Origin: Dehalococcoidales bacterium
GTDB taxonomy: Bacteria; Chloroflexota; Dehalococcoidia; E44-bin15
Reading direction: 5' to 3'
DNA: 24,611 nt
NCBI GenBank assembly: GCA_012974295.1
Contig: JAAXQM010000278.1
Coordinates: 1-24,611 of the forward strand
In this document: in pieces, positions 8,795 to 14,789 of the stretch
Layout of the letters: the number at the start of each line of letters is the position of its first letter
Numbering within the stretch: position 1 is the first letter of the stretch
Notes under the pieces: generated by a model
Databases searched by the model: none
The model's input: the letters and a program-made list of their open reading frames with translations, nothing else
Told to the model about the DNA's origin: nothing
Made by a program: the position numbers and the translations under genes

Positions 8795-9616
8795 TCAATT
8801 GTTAGAATCGATACCTAACTCCCTCTTCTTCTCATCCGCTACATCACCTTTTATTCTGATAGTTTTTTCTCCAAAAAGACTGAACCTCAGCCAATCAAAT
8901 CCAAAATCCAGTAGCGCTTCATCGTCTGTTCTGATTTTCTCGATAATCTCATCGTCAACTTCGAAACGGTTGAGGAAGCTGCTCTCTAAAAGGAGCCCTC
9001 TAAATCGGTCAGTATCGTAGCAGGCGAGATAGAACATATGACTCTTCGCTGGCTCTAGACCTTTGCCTTCGCGAAAACGCTCATGCAGGGTAATCTCCTT
9101 GTACGACTCGTTCTTCTGGTCATAGAGATCAATGCCCTGGTTCTTCCACCACTGCGCTACCGTCCATTCATTACCCTCATTAAGTCCTGAACAGGAGGAC
9201 TCATCATCAACGATAAAACAGAACTCCTCACCATCAGCTCTTTGCGCTGTTTTACCGGATGCTATCCCCAGAGGATACATGCGGCAGGACCAAGGTCGAT
9301 CTTCGTATACACTGCATCCATCTGAAGTAACAAACGGGCAACTCTTGCGCTCATCATCCTCCATCCTCAGCAGAACCACCGGAAGTTTTTCGCCCGCTAG
9401 AATTGGAGGAAGGGTGTATTCTTCGAGAAATTCTCCCGAAGAAAGATTTAACGCCATTTTCAAGCGAAGTACATCGTAGGGCGTAAGAAAGATGTTTACA
9501 TCACCGCAACACTGGGTAAAGCATGAAAGCCCTTTGTGACAGGCAAACTTGAACTTACTCTCTGGAGAAAGCCTTGGATACTCTTTTAGTATGGCTTCCT
9601 TGAATTTATCAAACAT
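8795..9616 (-). CDS. YkgJ-family cysteine-cluster (putative Zn/Fe-chelating) protein
   Basis: A 273-residue soluble protein without membrane segments. The N-terminal cluster C26-x5-C32-x3-C36-C37 is followed by C93 (CPF), C101 and C111 in DGCSVYEDRPWSCRMYPLG, the typical pattern of the YkgJ/UPF0153 domain, predicted to bind metal or an Fe-S cluster. Further cysteines are C133 and C142. The second half is acidic and not recognised. It lies between aprA and qmoA, 10 bases before qmoA, whose ribosome site overlaps its stop. That placement suggests a role in assembly, metal insertion or coupling of AprBA-Qmo, but no function is established. The ATG has a close GGAGG (3-base spacing), just downstream of a long hairpin. 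Confidence 0.7.
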   Translation of the reverse strand: MFDKFKEAILKEYPRLSPESKFKFACHKGLSCFTQCCGDVNIFLTPYDVLRLKMALNLSSGEFLEEYTLPPILAGEKLPVVLLRMEDDERKSCPFVTSDGCSVYEDRPWSCRMYPLGIASGKTAQRADGEEFCFIVDDESSCSGLNEGNEWTVAQWWKNQGIDLYDQKNESYKEITLHERFREGKGLEPAKSHMFYLACYDTDRFRGLLLESSFLNRFEVDDEIIEKIRTDDEALLDFGFDWLRFSLFGEKTIRIKGDVADEKKRELGIDSNN

Positions 9617-9631
9617 TTTCCTCCATTAGGA

Positions 9632-9661
9632 ACTCCAGGCACCGCCAATGGTGCCTGGAGT
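9632..9661 (-). repeat. 11-bp perfect hairpin between aprA and the ykgJ-type gene
   Basis: Arms ACTCCAGGCAC (9632-9642) and GTGCCTGGAGT (9651-9661) pair perfectly around an 8-base loop. An alternative fold with one bulged base adds five more pairs (9627-9631 with 9661-9665). In the minus-strand RNA it lies after aprA and about 6 bases before the GGAGG of the next gene. No U-run follows, so it looks more like an RNA-processing or stability element, or a partial attenuator, than a Rho-independent terminator. Confidence 0.55.
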
Positions 9662-9692
9662 CCTAGGAAATCGCTCAACTCTTGGTTACTGT

Positions 9693-9705
9693 CGGGGTAT
9701 CCCCG
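9693..9705 (-). repeat. small GC hairpin abutting the aprA stop codon
   Basis: CGGGG (9693-9697) and CCCCG (9701-9705) pair around TAT, immediately after the aprA TAA. Together with the 9632-9661 stem it gives two tandem hairpins in the aprA 3' region. No T-tract follows. Confidence 0.35.
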
Positions 9706-11613
9706 TTACTTATTTTCTGAAACGAGCGGGAATATCTCCCTCTTTAACACGTCCCACTTCTCTGTTTTGGGATCCCATTTACAGTTGACGAAGCACTTCC
9801 AGTTGTCGTCATCCATTTTCGGTGTATCTGACCTGTAGTAGTATCCCGGCCATCTGGTCTCCTCACGGAAGAGGACGGTTCTTACATGGGCCTCTGCCTG
9901 CCACATGCGGTGTATGTTCTCCCAGCATCTCATCAGTTCGTTGAGATCCTCGGCACCCAACTTCTCCGCATCCTCTTTCAAGAAGGCAAGAAGGTCAAGC
10001 CCTATTTCCAGGTAGTACTTATTGGTACTGAACTGGGTCGCAGCTCCACCTGCATACTCATCCATAAGCTTCTGCAGACGGAACATGAACTGTCTGGGCT
10101 TAATGTAGTTCTCGTTTACATCCGGACTGTCCGTCTGACCACTATACTGCTGGAAGAGGTCCAGGGGTTTGAGGATTTGCTTTTTTAGCTCCTCAACCTG
10201 GGCACTATCCACCTTGGGCTGCGCAGAATTGTCAACGATGTAGGCCAGAGCTGCCTTTGCACGGATTCGTCCCTCAGCATGAGAACCGTCTGAGAACTTG
10301 TGACTGGAAGCCCCAGAAGCATCGCCGGCAGCGAACAGGCCCTTTACAGTGCACATCCCATTGTAGCCCCAGAAGTACGAAGCCTTGGACTTCTCATTCT
10401 GGAGATCCTCGGGACCACTAATCCATGCACCTGAAGCACCAGAGTGGGAGCCTATGAAGTAGGGCTCACAGGCCTGTATCTCTGATGGTTTCTCTTCGGG
10501 GGCAATATTGCTGCCCGCCCACAGAAGGGCCTGAGAAATGGTCATGTCCAGGAAGTCCTCCCAGGCCTCAGACTCCACTTCCTTCAGCTTCTTCTTTCTT
10601 TCCTTCTCATCGGGTACGCTGTCTACGATCTTGGCAATGGCCTCCTCCGTTCTCATGTATGCGGGGCCTTTACCTTCCTGCGTGTCCAGCATCATCAGGT
10701 AGTTTCTCAGGTTGGCTGGTATAGGCTTAACCAATCCATAGGGAGCCCAGTTGTCAAGTTCCGGCCTCCGCTCCACCATATATTCGCCGCCCAAGGCGGT
10801 TGTTGCCCTGGACTTAAACAGGAGGAACCAGGCTCCGACAGGGCCATAGGCATCCTTGAACCGAACGGGAATAAAACGGACTTCCTGACAGGTCATTTCA
10901 CCACCAGCCCTCAATACAAAGTAGGTGCTGGAGCCGGTGTTGAATGGTGGATACCAGGACCTTCCTAAACCCTCACCGGTTGATCGTGGCTTGAATACAT
11001 GAACCGCGCCACCCATAGCAGCGATTACAGCCTTGGCCTTAAACACGTAGAACTTGTTTTCCCTGACACTAAAGCCCACTGCCCCGGCAACCCGGTCGCC
11101 GTCAATCAAGGGCTCTGTGATAAACACCCTCTCATAAATGCTACCGTTGTCGCCCAATGTTGCCATCGCATTTTTGGCCGCTTCGGCTACAATGACTTTG
11201 TAGGATTCACCATTGATCATAAGCTGCCAGGGACCCTCAAATACGTAATTGCCCTCGGCATCCTTCCAGATAGGCAAACCCCACTTCTCAAACAGATGTA
11301 CACTACCATCTACATGCCTGCCAATGTCATAGACCAGGTCGTCCCTGGTAATGCCCATGAGGTCATTTCTGACATAACGAACATAGTCCTCAGGTGACCT
11401 CCCTTTCGCCTTCATCCCCACATACTGGTTAAGGGCTGAAAGTCCCATGGCAACGGCGCCACTCCTGTCCATGGACGCCTTGTCCACTACCGTCACCTTA
11501 AGGTTATGTTTCTTCGCCCAGTGAGCTGCTTCAACTGCAGCCCCACAGGCGGCCATACCCCCACCGATAATCAATAAATCGGTGGTTACTTCAACAGTTT
11601 CAAAATCTGCCAT
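9706..11613 (-). CDS. aprA: Adenylylsulfate (APS) reductase alpha subunit
   Basis: FAD subunit that reduces APS to sulfite and AMP in the cytoplasm (or the reverse in sulfur oxidisers). The 635 residues start with an FAD-binding fold (IIGGGMAACGAAVEAA near 14-30) of the fumarate reductase/succinate dehydrogenase flavoprotein family. Further hallmarks of dissimilatory AprA are the internal GSHSGASGAWISGPED stretch and the C-terminal HVRTVLFREETRWPGYYYR segment. Length is close to the family's usual 630-670. A strong AGGAGGTGAAGAG precedes the ATG, and the gene starts 14 bases after aprB, as expected for the AprBA heterodimer. Neighbouring qmoAB supports the reductive direction. Confidence 0.96.
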   Translation of the reverse strand: MADFETVEVTTDLLIIGGGMAACGAAVEAAHWAKKHNLKVTVVDKASMDRSGAVAMGLSALNQYVGMKAKGRSPEDYVRYVRNDLMGITRDDLVYDIGRHVDGSVHLFEKWGLPIWKDAEGNYVFEGPWQLMINGESYKVIVAEAAKNAMATLGDNGSIYERVFITEPLIDGDRVAGAVGFSVRENKFYVFKAKAVIAAMGGAVHVFKPRSTGEGLGRSWYPPFNTGSSTYFVLRAGGEMTCQEVRFIPVRFKDAYGPVGAWFLLFKSRATTALGGEYMVERRPELDNWAPYGLVKPIPANLRNYLMMLDTQEGKGPAYMRTEEAIAKIVDSVPDEKERKKKLKEVESEAWEDFLDMTISQALLWAGSNIAPEEKPSEIQACEPYFIGSHSGASGAWISGPEDLQNEKSKASYFWGYNGMCTVKGLFAAGDASGASSHKFSDGSHAEGRIRAKAALAYIVDNSAQPKVDSAQVEELKKQILKPLDLFQQYSGQTDSPDVNENYIKPRQFMFRLQKLMDEYAGGAATQFSTNKYYLEIGLDLLAFLKEDAEKLGAEDLNELMRCWENIHRMWQAEAHVRTVLFREETRWPGYYYRSDTPKMDDDNWKCFVNCKWDPKTEKWDVLKREIFPLVSENK

Positions 11614-11627
11614 CTCTTCACCTCCTA

Positions 11628-12080
11628 TTATTTCTTGCTTAGTGACGGAAGCTCCGGAACCCTCAATGACTCGGGCTCGGTAAACAACACCGGACTCTTG
11701 AGGTCGTCTGCTTCTGGCGAGGTCTTGAATCCTCCGTCAGGCACAGCGGATCCCTCAGGGGTGGTCCTGATGGGGAACTTGAATCGCTTGAGGCTTCCGT
11801 TTCTGAATTTGACAGTCCACATGATGTCTTCCGTTCCCCGGAGGGGTGTAACGCTTGCGCCCATCGGTATGAAATCAGCATAACCCCTTACCGCCATAGC
11901 CTGCTGAGGGCAAGCCTTGACACAGCACATACATTCCCAGCACATCATCGCGTCACGGTTATAGGCCTTCATGGTCTCTGAATTCAAAACCATAAGGTCG
12001 TTAGGGCAGGCATGCTGACAAGCAGTCTTGTCTAACCCTTTACAGCCGTCACACTTCTCCATGATTACATAACTTGGCAT
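11628..12080 (-). CDS. aprB: APS reductase beta subunit
   Basis: Ferredoxin-like electron-transfer subunit of AprBA, 150 residues. The two 4Fe-4S clusters are bound by C10/C13/C21/C25 (with the long insertion typical of AprB) and C47/C50/C53/C57. W48 corresponds to the Trp between FAD and cluster I in the Archaeoglobus enzyme. The C-terminal tail from about residue 105 is the extended arm that wraps AprA. GGAG lies 7 bases before the ATG. It is separated from sat by 169 bases, the largest gap among the upstream genes. Confidence 0.95.
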   Translation of the reverse strand: MPSYVIMEKCDGCKGLDKTACQHACPNDLMVLNSETMKAYNRDAMMCWECMCCVKACPQQAMAVRGYADFIPMGASVTPLRGTEDIMWTVKFRNGSLKRFKFPIRTTPEGSAVPDGGFKTSPEADDLKSPVLFTEPESLRVPELPSLSKK

Positions 12081-12171
12081 ACTCAGTCTCCTTTCTCCTG
12101 TTTATTGTTAACCCAACTTTGTTTTTTGGAACACTATGAAGCTTTTCCTTTTGTACCACCCCCTCTAGAAG

Positions 12172-12189
12172 GGATGCAAAATTGCATCC
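12172..12189. repeat. 8-bp palindrome in the sat-aprB gap
   Basis: GGATGCAA (12172-12179) and TTGCATCC (12182-12189) form a perfect inverted repeat with a 2-base centre, 91 bases upstream of the aprB start. A second smaller near-palindrome (CCCT-CTAGA-AGGG) lies directly next to it at 12161-12173. It could be an operator for an internal aprBA promoter or an intercistronic hairpin; no T-run follows on either strand. Confidence 0.4.
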
Positions 12190-12249
12190 GTTATATCCAG
12201 CCTTTAATTCTCGACTTCCAGGTAGAATGCCTCCTCAGTATTGGGCGCT

Positions 12250-13452
12250 CTACTCTTTCCCTCTATCGCTCCGGTAGTAGTCCGATAGTATCTTCGCTAC
12301 TTCTGGGCGGGAGAACTCAGCCGGAGGAGTCTCGCCATTGGAAAGCATTTCACGTACCTTCGTACCGGAAAGCATCAGGTAGTCCTCCTTGGAATGAGGG
12401 CAATCGCGAATCATGACGATCGCCTCGCACTTGTTGCACCACACAGTGTGGTCTCCCTTGTAGATGCCAATCACGAGGGCATCCTTAGGGATCTCATCAA
12501 ATATGGCCTGGGCGTCAAAAGGACCATAGTAGTCGCCAACGCCAGCGTGGTCACGACCGGTGATCAACGTTGTCGCCCCCATATTCTGACGGAAGATGGC
12601 ATGCAGCAAGGCCTCTCGCGGACCCGCATAGAGCATGTCGAATCCGTAGCCTGTAACCTCCGCTGTATTGGGCTCGAAATAGAGCTCTACCATTTTTCGG
12701 ATAGAAGCATCGCGTACATCGGCAGGGATATCTCCCTTCTTCAACTTGCCAAGCAGCATGTGTATTACGGCACCATCGGCGCCTTCTGCTTTCATCGCCA
12801 TTTTAACAAGCTCTTCGTGTGCCCGATGCATAGGGTTACGGGTCTGGAACGCTACCACCTTCGTCCAGCTATTCTTCTGGATCATTTCCCGTATTTGCGT
12901 AGCTGTGCGGAAGGTCTCCGGAAAATCGGTAATGAAATAGGAGTAGTTCAATACCTGAATAGGACCGGAGATGAAGGTTCTTCCTACGCTCATCCATGCG
13001 GCGACACCTGGATGTTTCTCATCGAGAGTACCATAGACCTTCTCGGCTATGAGCTTCATCTGATCTTCGGTTGCTTCCTCGATGGCCTGCACATCCTGAA
13101 TGGCGATAACCGGATTGCCATCAACGTTGGGATCTTTTAGTGCAATGCGCTTGGCACCCTTGACCGAACTGGCATCTTTAACAACGTTGACGATGGGAAC
13201 AGGCCAGAAGAGACCATCCTTGGTCTGCATTTTCTCGGCTACTTTCACGGACTCCTCGAGCCCCATAAATCCCTTCAAAGGATTGAAATAGCCAGATGCA
13301 AGCATCACTGCGTTAGCGGCCGCCTGCGAACATACAACTATCGAGGGTAAGGCATTTGCTTCCTTCAGAAGCTCTGCTCGCTTTGCATCGTCTGCCACGT
13401 AGAGTGGATTTAGAGTGTCCGAACCATGCGGTTTAATGAGTTTGTCTGCCAT
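12250..13452 (-). CDS. sat: Sulfate adenylyltransferase (ATP sulfurylase, homo-oligomeric type)
   Basis: Activates sulfate with ATP to APS and pyrophosphate in the cytoplasm, the first step of dissimilatory sulfate reduction. The 400-residue length and motifs fit the single-chain Sat rather than the CysDN heterodimer. It has the nucleotide-binding QTRNPMHRAHE (residues 203-213), GRDHAG (299-304) and the C-terminal LSGTKVREML with EFSRPEV. C339, C342, C351 and H353 form a candidate structural zinc site, as in bacterial and archaeal dissimilatory Sat. No C-terminal APS kinase domain is present. GGAG lies 5 bases before the ATG. It is the first gene of the minus-strand cluster; I find no strong promoter match in the 468 bases upstream. 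Confidence 0.96.
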   Translation of the reverse strand: MADKLIKPHGSDTLNPLYVADDAKRAELLKEANALPSIVVCSQAAANAVMLASGYFNPLKGFMGLEESVKVAEKMQTKDGLFWPVPIVNVVKDASSVKGAKRIALKDPNVDGNPVIAIQDVQAIEEATEDQMKLIAEKVYGTLDEKHPGVAAWMSVGRTFISGPIQVLNYSYFITDFPETFRTATQIREMIQKNSWTKVVAFQTRNPMHRAHEELVKMAMKAEGADGAVIHMLLGKLKKGDIPADVRDASIRKMVELYFEPNTAEVTGYGFDMLYAGPREALLHAIFRQNMGATTLITGRDHAGVGDYYGPFDAQAIFDEIPKDALVIGIYKGDHTVWCNKCEAIVMIRDCPHSKEDYLMLSGTKVREMLSNGETPPAEFSRPEVAKILSDYYRSDRGKE

Positions 13453-13568
13453 ACTATCTCCTTATTTCTTAAAATTCTAAAGTAGCTGTCCCATAAATAC
13501 TCTTCCCTGATGCCATCACTAACGACCTTTTCGGCGCCTTCACCAAATACTTCTAAGCGATCCAACAT
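13410..13568 (-). CDS. possible small ORF (52 aa) overlapping the sat start
   Basis: A minus-strand reading frame runs from an ATG at 13566-13568 (directly after an in-frame TGA) to a TAA at 13410-13412, overlapping sat by 43 bases in another frame. The first 40 residues have a protein-like mixture (for example VFGEGAEKVVSDGIREEYLW). No ribosome site is visible before the ATG, the frame is short enough to occur by chance, and I recognise no family. If real it would be a leader peptide or a coupled small protein; it may also be a gene remnant. Confidence 0.15.
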   Translation of the reverse strand: MLDRLEVFGEGAEKVVSDGIREEYLWDSYFRILRNKEIVWQTNSLNRMVRTL

Positions 13569-13851
13569 TCAGGGTAAATATCCACGAGACGGCCATCTTT
13601 GCCCTATTGTTTTATTGAGAGTATTACGCGAATCCCTTCCCCCCTTTCATGACAGATATTACCTTCTAAGGTCACCGGGTTGCATCGACCAATCGGCTTA
13701 TTCTTGAGTAGGCAATAATGCGTATGAGGTTTTACTAGCTTCTAATCCTCTATAGAAAGGGGCTTAGGATAGTGTATGAATCGTCCTTGGCAGGCGAGGA
13801 GCCTGGCCTGAGAGCGGACATTTATTAGTATACATTCTTAAGCGTATTGCG
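13453..13851. other. divergent intergenic region between sat and the response regulator
   Basis: Apart from the weak small ORF (13410-13568) this stretch seems non-coding. It must hold the sat promoter on the minus strand, but no -35/-10 pair close to consensus is visible. It contains a 12-base palindrome ACCTT-CT-AAGGT at 13661-13672 and a small stem CAGGC/GCCTG at 13791-13805. The plus-strand frame 13510-13707 has no ribosome site or recognisable family and was not accepted. Confidence 0.5.
13661..13672. promoter_or_regulatory. 12-base palindrome, possible operator
   Basis: ACCTT and AAGGT flank CT as a perfect inverted repeat, about 210 bases upstream of sat and 250 upstream of the regulator gene. 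It is a candidate binding site in the divergent promoter region; such short palindromes also arise by chance. Confidence 0.25.
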
Positions 13852-13886
13852 TCAACTTAATGTACTTGTCCAGTACATTAAGTTGA
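13852..13886. promoter_or_regulatory. perfect 15-bp inverted repeat, putative operator of the regulator gene
   Basis: The left arm (13852-13866, TCAACTTAATGTACT) and right arm (13872-13886) are perfectly complementary around TGTCC. The right arm overlaps the -35 box of the predicted promoter (13883-13888). This placement suits a repressor, perhaps autorepression by the NarL-type regulator encoded next to it, or an activator acting at the -35 region. It could also form an RNA hairpin if transcription began upstream. Confidence 0.65.
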
Positions 13887-13911
13887 ACCTTCAGCCTATC
13901 TGAGGTACAAT
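13883..13911 (+). promoter_or_regulatory. sigma-70-type promoter giving a near-leaderless regulator mRNA
   Basis: TTGAAC (13883-13888) and TACAAT (13906-13911) are separated by exactly 17 bases. The expected transcript start (about 13918) lies only about 3 bases before the ATG at 13921, and no Shine-Dalgarno sequence at normal spacing is present (AGGA directly touches the ATG). The message would thus be almost leaderless. Confidence 0.55.
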
Positions 13912-13920
13912 TACATAGGA

Positions 13921-14595
13921 ATGGGTGTAGAAAAGATCAGGATCATAATTGCCGATGACCATGCGGTGGTGCGTGAAGGCACCCGCGAATTGCTCCAAAA
14001 AGAAGTGGATTTGGAGGTCGTCGGTGAGGCCGGGGATGGTGAAGAAGCAGTGAGGCTGGTCAGAGACCTTAAGCCGGATGTGGCCATAATGGATATAGCC
14101 ATGCCCCGACTCAACGGTATCGAAGCAACGAAGCAGATTAAAACCATCTCACCGGGCACAGCGGTGCTTATGCTTACCGCGTACGAGCACGACCAGTATG
14201 TCTTTGCCCTTCTTGAGGCCGGGGCTGCCGGATACCTGTTGAAGGATGTCCCCAGTGAAACGCTTATTAAGGCCGTTCGAGCAGTGCATGCCGGTGAATC
14301 GGCGCTGCACCCGGTTATTGCCCGCAAGGCGCTGGACCACTTCATGCGTACTACTACTAAGACCGGGGGGCCTAAAACCCAGCCCCTCACTGATAGGGAG
14401 ACAGAAGTGCTCCGATTAGCTGCAAAGGGACAAAGTAATAGAGAAATTGCTGATGAGCTTAGCCTGAGCATGCGCACAGTCCAGGCTCATCTGAGAAATA
14501 TATTCAACAAACTAAAGGTAGGTTCACGCACGGAGGCAGTGATCGCCGCATTAAAGAACGGACTGCTTACCTTTGAGGACATAACTGATTCTTAG
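13921..14595 (+). CDS. NarL/FixJ-family response regulator
   Basis: Two-component transcription regulator of 224 residues. The N-terminal receiver domain (about 5-122) has the acidic pair D12/D13, phosphoacceptor D58, T86 and K108. A LuxR-type helix-turn-helix follows at about 154-215, with the LTDRETEVLRLAAKGQSNRE motif and recognition helix around RTVQAHLRNIFNKL. The first residues MGVEKIRIIIADDH fit the family N terminus, so the ATG is right although its ribosome site is absent. The kinase gene follows on the same strand after 194 bases, suggesting a cognate pair. Its location opposite sat-aprBA-qmo makes it a candidate regulator of sulfate respiration, but nothing in the sequence proves the target. 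Confidence 0.92.
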   Translation: MGVEKIRIIIADDHAVVREGTRELLQKEVDLEVVGEAGDGEEAVRLVRDLKPDVAIMDIAMPRLNGIEATKQIKTISPGTAVLMLTAYEHDQYVFALLEAGAAGYLLKDVPSETLIKAVRAVHAGESALHPVIARKALDHFMRTTTKTGGPKTQPLTDRETEVLRLAAKGQSNREIADELSLSMRTVQAHLRNIFNKLKVGSRTEAVIAALKNGLLTFEDITDS

Positions 14596-14602
14596 GATGA
14601 AC

Positions 14603-14668
14603 TAGAAGTACCCATCATACTAAACGTAATGGCATAAATAAATGCTTACGGGGTAAGAGGGACTTCTA
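14603..14668 (+). repeat. nested imperfect hairpin between regulator and kinase genes
   Basis: The outer arms TAGAAGT-a-CCC (14603-14613) and GGGACTTCTA (14659-14668) pair with one bulged base. Inside, CGTAA-tg-GCAT (14625-14635) pairs with ATGCTTACG (14642-14650) around AAATAA. It begins 8 bases after the regulator stop. No T-run follows, so it may moderate the regulator:kinase ratio or stabilise the upstream message rather than end transcription. Confidence 0.4.
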
Positions 14669-14789
14669 AATACTGATCTCCAAACTCTAAGCAAATTCAA
14701 ATAGCCCAGATCACAGCCCCTAAACCGACAACAATCAGATTCTTTATGACTGCAGGGAGACATCTCGTCTTTGTAGGAAGAGGTGGGAT

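Noticed and set aside
12394..13140. 248-codon plus-strand frame opposite sat
   Set aside because: It lies wholly antisense to the well-supported sat gene, has no ribosome site or recognisable domain, and mirrors the codon periodicity of sat.
13510..13707. 65-codon plus-strand frame in the divergent intergenic region
   Set aside because: No ribosome site, no known family, low-complexity composition; the region is better explained as regulatory.
13911..14477. 188-codon minus-strand frame opposite the response regulator
   Set aside because: Ser/Thr/Ala-rich composition typical of an antisense shadow; the regulator on the other strand has complete receiver and HTH motifs.
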